Assembly: GCA_021129835.1 (NCBI GenBank)
Contig: JAJOKM010000074.1
Location: 1 to 15,889, forward strand
Direction: 5' to 3'
Source of the DNA: Thermodesulfovibrionales bacterium
GTDB taxonomy: Bacteria > Nitrospirota > Thermodesulfovibrionia > Thermodesulfovibrionales > Dissulfurispiraceae
Length of the DNA stretch: 15,889 bases
The notes beneath the pieces were generated by a model. The model searched no databases and was not told the DNA's origin. It saw only the letters and a list, made by a program, of their open reading frames with translations. Below, piece by piece: positions 1 to 7,142 of the stretch. A program made the translations under genes and the position numbers. Positions within the stretch are counted from its first letter, which is position 1; each line of letters begins with the position of its first letter.

Positions 1-25
1 TTGCTTCACTTCGTTCGCAATGACA
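1..25. repeat. Right arm of a dispersed hairpin-type repeat, cut by the window edge
   Basis: The first bases end in a motif of the form TTCGTTCGCAATGACA. It resembles the right arm of the inverted repeat near the other end of the window (15851-15868, TTCGTTCGAAATGACA). Arms of this type, with TGTCATT at the left and AATGACA at the right, belong to short non-coding hairpin repeats scattered in many bacterial genomes. Only one arm is visible, so membership of the same family is inferred from similarity. Bases 26-96 hold no gene or recognisable promoter. Confidence 0.5.
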
Positions 26-96
26 GGTGAAGAACAATAGCAAAAAAGGGTATTTTCGAAGGAAGGAAATCTAATAATGCATGGGGTGAGTTTATC

Positions 97-1842
97 TTGC
101 AGCATCATCGAGTCAAAATAACGGATACTACACTGCGAGACGGGCATCAGAGTTTATGGGCTACCCGGATGCGTACAGAAGAGATGTTGCCGATATTGGA
201 GAAGATAGATCAAATCGGCTATCATTCTTTAGAAGTATGGGGTGGCGCTACTTTTGATGTCTGTCTCCGCTATTTAGATGAAGACCCATGGGAAAGACTA
301 CGCAGCATTAAAAAAATCGCAAAAAACACGCCCTTGCAAATGCTGTTACGCGGGCAATCTGCGGTTGGTTATGCCCATTACCCGGACGATGTGGTAGAGG
401 CCTTTGTCTCAAAAACAGTAGAAAACGGCATGGATATCATTAGAATTTTTGACGCCTTAAATGATGTTCGCAACATGGAACCGGCAATCAAATATACCAA
501 GGCTGCCGGGGGACACGCCCAGGGGACAGTATGCTACACCATTAGCCCAGTGCACACTACAGAGCACTACTTGCAGACAGCAGAAATGCTGGCAGAAACA
601 GGTGTAGATTCTATTGCTATCAAAGATATGGCCGGTTTATTAGCACCAGATAAGGCATATGAAATGGTCAAAACTTTTAAAGAGAAAATCGGTTTGCCGG
701 TATACTTGCACTGTCATTTTGTTGGTGGAATGGCTGTAGGCGCTTATATAAAAGCTATCGAAGCAGGTGTTGACGTGATAGATACCGCTTCAGCGCCGCT
801 GGCTTTCGGGGCCTCACAGCCAGCGGTAGAATTAATGGTAAAAATGTTAGAAAATACGCCGTATGCTACCGGGTTATCTTTAAGCGCCCTTTTTGAAATA
901 GCCGCTTATTTTGAAAAATTACGCCAAGAACGAGGCTATAAACAAGGGGTAACCAGATTTAGTGATATGCGAATATTTGACCATCAAGTACCCGGCGGCA
1001 TGATCACTAATTTAGTTAGCCAGCTGAAAGAACAAAAAGCGCTATTCCGTTTATATGAGGTATTGCAGGAAATTACCCTGGTGCGGGAAGAACTGGGTTA
1101 TCCCCCGCTGGTGACTCCTACTAGTCAGATAGTTGGCGCCCAGGCTGTATTTAATGTCCTCACTGGTAAGCGTTATAAGCTGGTTCCCGGCGAGGTAAGA
1201 GCTTATGCCCAAGGCTTATATGGTGAACCTCCGGCTAAGATTGACCCGGATGTTTTAAGGAAGGTATTAGGAGATAAAGAGGTGATCACCTGTCGCCCGG
1301 CAGATCTACTGAAACCCAAAATGGATCTATTCAGAGAAGAAATTAAAGATTTGGCAAAATCGGAAGAAGATGTAATTTCTTATGCTATGTTTCCGCAAGT
1401 TGCTAAAAAATTTTTCCAAGATAGAGTCAGGAGGGAGCTTAATGCCAAGGATAAAGCAGAGTTGATTGAGACGAAGGGACACACCGTTTCGGATATAAAG
1501 AAAAAGGGTATCTGCAGCCAAGACGGTGAAAGACCAGAAAGCCTTGAGGAAACCCAAGAATTAAAGCCGGCTAAAAAGGAACCTTTTATCGATACAGCAG
1601 GACTGAAAGTTGTTGCTGCTCCGATGGTGGGAACTTTCTACCAAGCATCATCCCCGGGTGATGATCCCTTAGTAGAGGTAGGCCAAACGGTGAAAGCCGG
1701 TCAAGTGCTGGGCATTATTGAGGCTATGAAACTAATGTACGAAATTGAAACAGAGTTTTCTGGTGAAATAGTAGAGATTTTAGTTGATAACGGCCAATCG
1801 TTAGAGCGTGGTCAACCAATGGTTTTAATCCGCCAAAAATAG
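97..1842 (+). CDS. Carboxyltransferase with C-terminal biotinyl domain (oxaloacetate decarboxylase alpha / pyruvate carboxylase B type)
   Basis: This enzyme moves CO2 between carboxybiotin and a 2-oxoacid, normally pyruvate/oxaloacetate; it is predicted cytoplasmic. The TIM-barrel carboxyltransferase domain spans about residues 1-300 and the conserved carboxylase region runs to about 440. Metal-site residues are visible: D15 in TLRDGHQ, K176 (the lysine carbamylated in this family) in AIKDMAG, and H205/H207 in LHCH. The active-site Thr is T304 in QVPGGMITNL. A charged linker (about 446-505) leads to a biotinyl domain (about 507-581) with EAMKLM, biotin-lysine K545. The TTG start follows GGGGTGAG and matches the TTG start of the paralogue at 1858. 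No biotin carboxylase or membrane decarboxylase subunit is in the window, so pyruvate carboxylase, decarboxylase and transcarboxylase roles cannot be separated. With methylcitrate genes downstream, oxaloacetate supply or CO2 transfer is plausible. HCH is followed by FVGG rather than the ATTG-like sequence I expect. Confidence 0.88.
   Translation: MQHHRVKITDTTLRDGHQSLWATRMRTEEMLPILEKIDQIGYHSLEVWGGATFDVCLRYLDEDPWERLRSIKKIAKNTPLQMLLRGQSAVGYAHYPDDVVEAFVSKTVENGMDIIRIFDALNDVRNMEPAIKYTKAAGGHAQGTVCYTISPVHTTEHYLQTAEMLAETGVDSIAIKDMAGLLAPDKAYEMVKTFKEKIGLPVYLHCHFVGGMAVGAYIKAIEAGVDVIDTASAPLAFGASQPAVELMVKMLENTPYATGLSLSALFEIAAYFEKLRQERGYKQGVTRFSDMRIFDHQVPGGMITNLVSQLKEQKALFRLYEVLQEITLVREELGYPPLVTPTSQIVGAQAVFNVLTGKRYKLVPGEVRAYAQGLYGEPPAKIDPDVLRKVLGDKEVITCRPADLLKPKMDLFREEIKDLAKSEEDVISYAMFPQVAKKFFQDRVRRELNAKDKAELIETKGHTVSDIKKKGICSQDGERPESLEETQELKPAKKEPFIDTAGLKVVAAPMVGTFYQASSPGDDPLVEVGQTVKAGQVLGIIEAMKLMYEIETEFSGEIVEILVDNGQSLERGQPMVLIRQK
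758..920 (+). repeat. 163-bp tract identical to 2519-2681 (gene-conversion candidate, copy 1)
   Basis: Reading the two carboxyltransferase genes side by side at a constant offset of 1761 bases, every base in this tract matches the second copy. The neighbouring sequence on both sides differs at frequent synonymous and non-synonymous sites. The tract encodes about residues 221-275, just downstream of the HCH metal site. Confidence 0.9.
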
Positions 1843-1857
1843 AAAGGGGGTTATTTT

Positions 1858-3198
1858 TTGCAACATCACCGCGTTAAGATAACCGATACTACACTGCGAG
1901 ACGGGCACCAATGCTTGTGGGCTACCCGGATGCGCACAGAAGATATGCTGCCAATATTAGAGAAATTAGATCAAATTGGCTATCATTCTTTAGAGGCGTG
2001 GGGTGATGCTACTTTTGATGTCTGCCTGCGTTACTTGGATGAAGACCCGTGGGAAAGATTGCGCAGCATTAAAAAAATCGTTAAAAACACGCCCCTGCAG
2101 ATGTTGCTGCGCGGGCAGTCTCTGGTTGGTTATGCTCACTACCCGGATGATGTGGTAGAAGCCTTTGTCTCTAAGGCAGTAGAAAACGGTATAAATATCA
2201 TTAGGATTTTTGATGCTTTAAATGATATTCGCAACATGGAATCGGCAATCAAATATACCAAGACTGCTGGGGGGCACGCCCAAGGGGCAGTATGCTATAC
2301 TGTCAGCCCAGTTCACACAGTCGAGCACTACGTGCAGGCAGCAGAAATGATAGCAGAAGCAGGGGCAGATTCTATTGCTATTAAAGATATGGCCGGTTTA
2401 TTAACACCGTACAAGGCACATCAAATGGTCAAGACATTCAAAGAAAAAACAGGGTTGCCGGTGCACCTGCATTGTCATTTTATTAGTGGAATGGCTATAG
2501 GCACTTATATAAAAGCTGTCGAAGCAGGTGTTGACGTGATAGATACCGCTTCAGCGCCGCTGGCTTTCGGGGCCTCACAGCCAGCGGTAGAATTAATGGT
2601 AAAAATGTTAGAAAATACGCCGTATGCTACCGGGTTATCTTTAAGCGCCCTTTTTGAAATAGCCGCTTATTTTGAAAAATTGCGCCAAGAGCGAGGTTTT
2701 GAACTGGGGGCAACCAGATTCAGTGATATGAGGGTATTTAACCACCAAGTACCAGGTGGCATGATCACTAATTTGACCAGTCAGCTAGAAGAACAAAAAG
2801 CGCTACACCGTTTAGACGAGGTATTACAGGAAATTCCCCGGGTACGGGAGGAACTGGGTTATCCCCCACTGGTAACTCCCACCAGCCAAATAGTTGGTAT
2901 CCAGGCTGTATTTAATGTCCTGACCGGTGAGCGTTATAAGCTGATTTCCGGTGAGATAAAAGCTTATGTGCAAGGCTTATATGGGAAACCTCCGGCTAAA
3001 ATTGATCCGGCTGTTTTAAAAACAGTATTAGGAGATAAAGAGGTGATCACCTGTCGCCCGGCAGATTTACTGGAACCGAAAATGGATCTATTCAGAGAAG
3101 AAATTAAAGACTTGGCAAACTCGGAAGAAGATGTAATTTCTTATGCTATGTTTCCGCAAGTTGCTGAAAAATTTTTCCAAGCCCGGGCACAAAAATAG
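1858..3198 (+). CDS. Carboxyltransferase paralogue lacking a biotinyl domain (transcarboxylase 5S-like)
   Basis: This is a tandem duplicate of the preceding gene. It aligns without gaps over about 440 residues, then stops at 446 after FFQARAQK, with no linker or biotinyl domain. The catalytic set is kept: D15, K176, H205/H207 and T304. It differs at many surface-type positions, and reads FISG after HCH. The TTG start has a strong AAAGGGGG ribosome site eight bases upstream, and the gap to the upstream stop is only 15 bases, so the pair is surely co-transcribed. A stand-alone carboxyltransferase without its own biotin resembles the 5S subunit of methylmalonyl-CoA:pyruvate transcarboxylase, which uses a separate biotin carrier. 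Here it could use the upstream protein's biotinyl domain in mixed oligomers, or a carrier encoded elsewhere. Substrate is unproven. It may have lost its domain after duplication, or may represent the older form. Confidence 0.85.
   Translation: MQHHRVKITDTTLRDGHQCLWATRMRTEDMLPILEKLDQIGYHSLEAWGDATFDVCLRYLDEDPWERLRSIKKIVKNTPLQMLLRGQSLVGYAHYPDDVVEAFVSKAVENGINIIRIFDALNDIRNMESAIKYTKTAGGHAQGAVCYTVSPVHTVEHYVQAAEMIAEAGADSIAIKDMAGLLTPYKAHQMVKTFKEKTGLPVHLHCHFISGMAIGTYIKAVEAGVDVIDTASAPLAFGASQPAVELMVKMLENTPYATGLSLSALFEIAAYFEKLRQERGFELGATRFSDMRVFNHQVPGGMITNLTSQLEEQKALHRLDEVLQEIPRVREELGYPPLVTPTSQIVGIQAVFNVLTGERYKLISGEIKAYVQGLYGKPPAKIDPAVLKTVLGDKEVITCRPADLLEPKMDLFREEIKDLANSEEDVISYAMFPQVAEKFFQARAQK
2519..2681 (+). 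repeat. 163-bp tract identical to 758-920 (gene-conversion candidate, copy 2)
   Basis: This is the second member of the perfectly identical tract shared by the tandem carboxyltransferase genes. The first mismatches flanking it are at 2518 (G against A) and 2682 (G against A). Either copy could be the donor; the sequence does not show the direction. Confidence 0.9.
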
Positions 3199-3292
3199 TT
3201 TACGGTTTACAGTTGACGGTTACCGGTTTGCAGTTCATTGATTGCTGGTTTTAACTGGAAACTGATAACTATCAACCAGGTAACCAGAACGT
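3197..3292 (+). repeat. Imperfect intergenic repeat, copy A (GTTTACAGTT...GTTTGCAGTT...AACTGATAACTA)
   Basis: Just after the second carboxyltransferase stop lies a region of iterated GGTTTAC/GGTTACC-like words. It shares GTTTACAGTT (3205-3214), GTTTGCAGTT (3226-3235) and AACTGATAACTA (3260-3271), in the same order and orientation, with the region after prpD at 15575-15643. GGTTACC (3218-3224) and GGTAACC (3279-3285) could pair as a stem. The family looks like a dispersed intergenic repeat. It might also act as a weak terminator or RNA-processing site, but no clear T-run follows. Confidence 0.75.
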
Positions 3293-3415
3293 TTATTTTC
3301 GTGGCTAATAAATACCTTAGTGGCTGCAGAAAAGAGCTATTTTTATGCGTCAGCTATAGATAAAGGTGGTATTTCTTGACTTATCTCTAAAATATAGTGC
3401 AATTTATAAAGGGGA
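3293..3415. other. Gene-free leader ahead of the second gene block
   Basis: About 120 bases separate the repeat from the next gene. The stretch is AT-rich and likely contains the transcription start for the downstream block. I found no -35/-10 pair with proper spacing: TTGACT at about 3376 is followed by TATAGT after only 11 bases and by TATAAA after 23. No riboswitch or operator palindrome was recognised. It ends with the ribosome site of the lyase gene (AAAGGGGA, 3408-3415). Confidence 0.4.
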
Positions 3416-3427
3416 GTGGTGAGAATA

Positions 3428-4561
3428 ATGACTGTAGCAATTGATTTATCAACAATATCAGCAACAGATGATCTTACGATAGTTCTAGGTAAGCATTGGC
3501 CGGGGATTCAAATTTACTATCCTCCAATCAAATATAATCCATTAGACGGAAGTTATGAAAGTATGGAGCAAGCCAAGCTTAGACTTCAAAAACATGCCTA
3601 TAGAACGAGCGCCCATACGCTTCTTTTTGACTTGGAAGATGGATGTAAACAAAAAGATATGAGTAGGGAGTTGCTTCTGCAAGAGATTCCAAAATTTCCG
3701 CAAGAAAGAAGTTATCAAATTGCAATTCGGATTAATCCGTTTCGTACTGAAGAATATGAGAAAGATTTGAAACTGATCAAGCAGATTAGTGAGCACATTG
3801 ATGTAATAATGTTAGCAAAAGCTGGGGAAGTATACGGAGATGCAGAAGTCCGTGATCTTTCCGCTTGGATGGTTGCTATCAACAGCAACTTAACCATCCA
3901 ACCGATTATTGAGCACCCCAAGTCTATGCAAATTGCGTCAGACATAATGAAATACTCAACTGTGTGTCATGTAGTATTCGGTATACACGATTTTTCAAAG
4001 GCAATGGCTTATAAAATCACTCCTAAAAACTGGATTGAAGAACTGAAGGTATTTTTTAATATTCTGAATATGGAAGCTAGAATCAATGGAGTAGGAGTTA
4101 TAGGTGGAGTTGATGTGTTGTTAACGCCCCATAGCCTGCCTGATAATTGCATCGAGACAAAAGATGTTCGCAGATGGCTTGATCTTCGTGGTGACGAGGC
4201 TTCTCGCACAATTTATGCACATGCTAAAACTGAAAGCGCCATGGGATTGACCGGAAAACAGGTTATTCATCCCAACCATATTAATATATGCAAAGTTGCC
4301 TTTGAGCCTTCGCCGAAAGAACTGGAGCATAATGTCTCTATTTTAAAAGCAGCGATTGAAGCCGATGCCTTGCTTGGAGGAGCGATCAGCTTTAGTGGTG
4401 AAATGCTGGATCCACCGATGTTTGGAAAGGCCCTACAAGTTATTTTAAGGGGATATGCATTGCGTTCGCTATCGGAAGAACATATGCAGTTTGCGTTAGA
4501 AGTCTTAAAGCTACTTCCGGTGTATACAATTCGTGAAAACTGGCCTTACGGTCGTATATAA
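3428..4561 (+). CDS. HpcH/HpaI aldolase / CitE-like CoA-ester lyase (paralogue 1)
   Basis: This 377-residue protein belongs to the TIM-barrel family that cleaves or forms 3-hydroxyacyl-CoA esters such as malyl-CoA, beta-methylmalyl-CoA and citramalyl-CoA. Signature elements occur in order: FDLEDG (D68-D71), the CoA/substrate arginine R101 in AIRINPF, Mg ligands E162 (IIEHPK) and D188 (GIHDFS), and the late IHP motif (H281) in GKQVIHPNH. It is longer than stand-alone CitE (about 290 residues), with extra N-terminal and C-terminal segments, and so nearer the malyl-CoA lyase size class. The ATG at 3428 is preferred; an upstream GTG at 3416 sits at the edge of the purine-rich ribosome site. It is the first gene of the downstream block, 19 bases ahead of the ligase-lyase fusion. 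Neighbouring Mch suggests methylmalyl-CoA or malyl-CoA as substrate, but sequence alone does not decide this. Confidence 0.82.
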   Translation: MTVAIDLSTISATDDLTIVLGKHWPGIQIYYPPIKYNPLDGSYESMEQAKLRLQKHAYRTSAHTLLFDLEDGCKQKDMSRELLLQEIPKFPQERSYQIAIRINPFRTEEYEKDLKLIKQISEHIDVIMLAKAGEVYGDAEVRDLSAWMVAINSNLTIQPIIEHPKSMQIASDIMKYSTVCHVVFGIHDFSKAMAYKITPKNWIEELKVFFNILNMEARINGVGVIGGVDVLLTPHSLPDNCIETKDVRRWLDLRGDEASRTIYAHAKTESAMGLTGKQVIHPNHINICKVAFEPSPKELEHNVSILKAAIEADALLGGAISFSGEMLDPPMFGKALQVILRGYALRSLSEEHMQFALEVLKLLPVYTIRENWPYGRI

Positions 4562-4580
4562 AGAAAAAGGGGGCAGCAAA

Positions 4581-7103
4581 ATGAACACGCAACAAGGCCA
4601 ACAATGGCAGTTTGACATACCTGAGTTTTTCAACATTGGCACTGCTTGTACATCAAAACATCTTGGCACTGAAAAAGAGCATTCCATAGCGATGATTATT
4701 GAAGATGATCATCTGGGAACAGCTACTATCAGCTATAAAGAGTTAGCCGATCAGTCAGATCGATTTGCTACATTTATGCTTAGTATTGGGATAAAGGAAA
4801 GGGATCGGATACTGATATTTTTAAAAAACTCTTTGGCTTATCCAATATCTTTTTTCGGTATCCTTAAAGCTGGCATGATCGGAGTTCCGACTTCCACTTT
4901 ACTCAGTGGTTCTGAGGTAAAGTATTTAGCTATGGATTCACAAGCGAAAGCAATTGTATTGTCTGCCCCGATGTACGATAATCTTTTCCCGTATTTTGAA
5001 GATTTATATAATCTAAAGAATATCATAGTAGCAGGAATTGATAGTGTTGATGAGCTTAGGAAACCCAAAAAAATCCAAGTATATAGCTTAAAGAAGGTAT
5101 TAGAAGTGACTAGTCCGATAAAGAACCCTTATAATTCAAAAGTTGGTGAACCGGCTTACTTGGTGTATACTTCGGGAACATCCGGTTTTCCAAAAGGTGT
5201 GTTACACTCTCATCGTTCCTTGCTGGGCAGAACTCCGGCCAGCAAATATTGGTTCGACTTTAAAGAGCATGATCTGATTTTACACTCCGGAAAATTTAAC
5301 TGGACTTATGTTTTAGGTTCAGGATTGATGGATCCGCTATATCATGGTCATATGGTTATTGCTCATGAGGGCGAAAATAATCCTGACACCTTGATTAACC
5401 TGATTAAAAAACATAACTGCACTATTTTTATCGGTGTGCCTACTATCTATAGACAAATAATACAAAAGACTAAATATACCCAAGATGATACTCCGAGCCT
5501 TAGACACTGCATGAGTGCAGGAGAAAGTTTGTCTGCTGAAATAATTGGAGCATGGCAAGAGAGATTTAATCAAAATATCTATGAAGCAATTGGGATGAGT
5601 GAACTCTCTTATTATATTTCTCACTCGGTTTATCAGCCTATCCGTCCAGGGTCTGCCGGTTTTGTGCAGCCAGGTCATTTGGTAAAAATACTAAATCCAG
5701 GCACTCTGGAAGAGGTAGGTATAGAAGAGGAAGGGATGATATGTGTTAGTTTAGATGATCCTGGGCTGTTTTTGGAGTACTGGCATCTTGAGGAAGAGAC
5801 CAGAAAAGCAAAACGAAACGGATACTTCTTTACAGGCGATTATGCCAAAAAAGATAAAGATGGCTACATTTGGTTCCTGGGCAGAAAAGATGACATTATA
5901 AATACTTTTGGATACCGTGTTTCGCCTTATGAGATAGAGCGTATTATGAAGATGCATCCTAAAGTAGCTGATTGCGTTGCTTTGGGTCTGGATGTTGAGG
6001 CAGGCAAGACAATTGTTGTGGCGGCAATCATTCCTCATGGCGATATCAGTGAAGGCGAGGAGCAACATATTTTAGAGTACGGACAAGAGAATCTGGCCCG
6101 GTATAAATGTCCCAAACAACTTTTTATTAGGAGTGATTTCCCGAGAGCAAAAAATGGCAAGGTCATTAGAAAAGAATTAGTAAAACAAATTATGGAGGAA
6201 AGTGGCCTCAAAAAGGTCTTTACTCCTAAAAAGTATCGCGCCAGGAGATCAATGCTCTATGTTCCGGCAAATGACCAGCGATATATAGAAAAAGCTCGTG
6301 CCCTTTTAACAGATGGGATAATCTTTGATTTAGAGGGCATCTTGGAAGATCAAAGGCAGATTGCCAGAGATTTATTAGAGAGTGAGTTTAGTAAAAGTGA
6401 TCACTTTGGCTACTCAGAAAAGATATTACGAGTTAATCCGATAGGAAGTAAAGATATAGAAAGAGATTTAGAACTAGCCAAAAAAATTAAGATAAATGCC
6501 CTGCTTTTTCCGCAAATAGAGGATGCAGGGCAGGTTTTTGAAGCAAAAAGACTTTTAGAAAGTGTTGATGCCGATTTAGAGTTAATGATAAATATTGAAA
6601 CTCCGATAGGGGTTATAAATATCTATCCAATTTGTGCAGCAACCAATAAGCTCAGTTGCATTGTAGTCGGTAATGATAACTTGGCAAATCACCTGCAAGT
6701 TGATATAAAAGAAAACACAAAGGGTATTATTCCACATTTAGCACAGATCTTACTGGCTGGAAGAGCTTTTGGATTGTGCATTATTGATGGACCATACTTT
6801 AATGTGCAGGATGAGTTTGCGTGTGAAGCTGCAACCAGAGATGCTTATCGTCTTGGATTTGATGGGAAAGCCTTGATTCATCCTGTCCAATTACAGTACA
6901 TCAACACGATATTCACACCTAAAAAAGAGGAGGTCGAAAAAGCCAAAAAAATGGTCGAGGCTTTTGAAGCTGCTGCCAACAGGGGTAAGGAAGTGGCCCT
7001 TCTTGATGGGGAGTTAATTGATAAAATCAAAATTAGGCGGGCTCATCGTATGATTGTTTTATATGATCGTTATATGGAACTAGGGCAAGATAAATTTTTG
7101 TAG
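4581..7103 (+). CDS. Fusion: AMP-forming acyl-CoA synthetase + CitE-like CoA-ester lyase
   Basis: This 840-residue protein joins two enzymes. Residues 1 to about 545 form an ANL-superfamily acid:CoA ligase: P-loop-like YTSGTSG (from Y196), GMSELS, FTGDY, GRKDDIINTFGYR and the C-terminal catalytic lysine K527 in KNGKVIR. It looks closest to benzoate-CoA-ligase-like members. Residues about 555-840 are a complete CitE-like lyase beginning RSMLYVPAND, with R617 (RVNP), Mg ligands E673 (IETP) and D699 (GNDN), and a late ALIHPVQ motif. The usual FDLED motif reads FDLEG (583-586-587). The likely role is to activate a hydroxydicarboxylate with ATP and CoA, then split the resulting CoA ester in the same polypeptide; citramalate to acetyl-CoA + pyruvate, or malate to acetyl-CoA + glyoxylate, are the best guesses. 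The ATG at 4581 has AAAAAGGGGG upstream; an earlier GTG at 4533 overlaps the previous gene and is rejected. The junction has no stop, so the fusion appears real. Confidence 0.85.
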   Translation: MNTQQGQQWQFDIPEFFNIGTACTSKHLGTEKEHSIAMIIEDDHLGTATISYKELADQSDRFATFMLSIGIKERDRILIFLKNSLAYPISFFGILKAGMIGVPTSTLLSGSEVKYLAMDSQAKAIVLSAPMYDNLFPYFEDLYNLKNIIVAGIDSVDELRKPKKIQVYSLKKVLEVTSPIKNPYNSKVGEPAYLVYTSGTSGFPKGVLHSHRSLLGRTPASKYWFDFKEHDLILHSGKFNWTYVLGSGLMDPLYHGHMVIAHEGENNPDTLINLIKKHNCTIFIGVPTIYRQIIQKTKYTQDDTPSLRHCMSAGESLSAEIIGAWQERFNQNIYEAIGMSELSYYISHSVYQPIRPGSAGFVQPGHLVKILNPGTLEEVGIEEEGMICVSLDDPGLFLEYWHLEEETRKAKRNGYFFTGDYAKKDKDGYIWFLGRKDDIINTFGYRVSPYEIERIMKMHPKVADCVALGLDVEAGKTIVVAAIIPHGDISEGEEQHILEYGQENLARYKCPKQLFIRSDFPRAKNGKVIRKELVKQIMEESGLKKVFTPKKYRARRSMLYVPANDQRYIEKARALLTDGIIFDLEGILEDQRQIARDLLESEFSKSDHFGYSEKILRVNPIGSKDIERDLELAKKIKINALLFPQIEDAGQVFEAKRLLESVDADLELMINIETPIGVINIYPICAATNKLSCIVVGNDNLANHLQVDIKENTKGIIPHLAQILLAGRAFGLCIIDGPYFNVQDEFACEAATRDAYRLGFDGKALIHPVQLQYINTIFTPKKEEVEKAKKMVEAFEAAANRGKEVALLDGELIDKIKIRRAHRMIVLYDRYMELGQDKFL

Positions 7104-7142
7104 AAAAACTGTAATATAAAAAAAGAGAACGGGAGGAGTTTT

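Noticed and set aside
3376..3410. Possible sigma-70 promoter (TTGACT then TATAGT or TATAAA) before the first lyase gene
   Set aside because: The spacings are 11 and 23 bases, not 16-18, and a sigma-54 reading of GGTATTTCTTGAC also misses the required spacing.
3416..3427. GTG start for the first lyase gene
   Set aside because: It directly abuts the AAAGGGGA purine tract that serves as ribosome site for the ATG at 3428, leaving no spacer of its own.
4533..4580. GTG start extending the ligase-lyase fusion 16 codons upstream
   Set aside because: It overlaps the end of the preceding gene and has no ribosome site; the ATG at 4581 has a strong one.
5337..5678. Minus-strand reading frame inside the ligase domain, and similar antisense frames elsewhere
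   Set aside because: These are shadows of conserved plus-strand genes with no ribosome sites or family motifs.
6243..6254. AGGAG followed by ATG as a separate start for the lyase half of the fusion
   Set aside because: The family's RRSM start lies across this site, the spacing is only four bases, and no stop is near in any plausible ancestral frame; likely chance from Arg-Arg codons.
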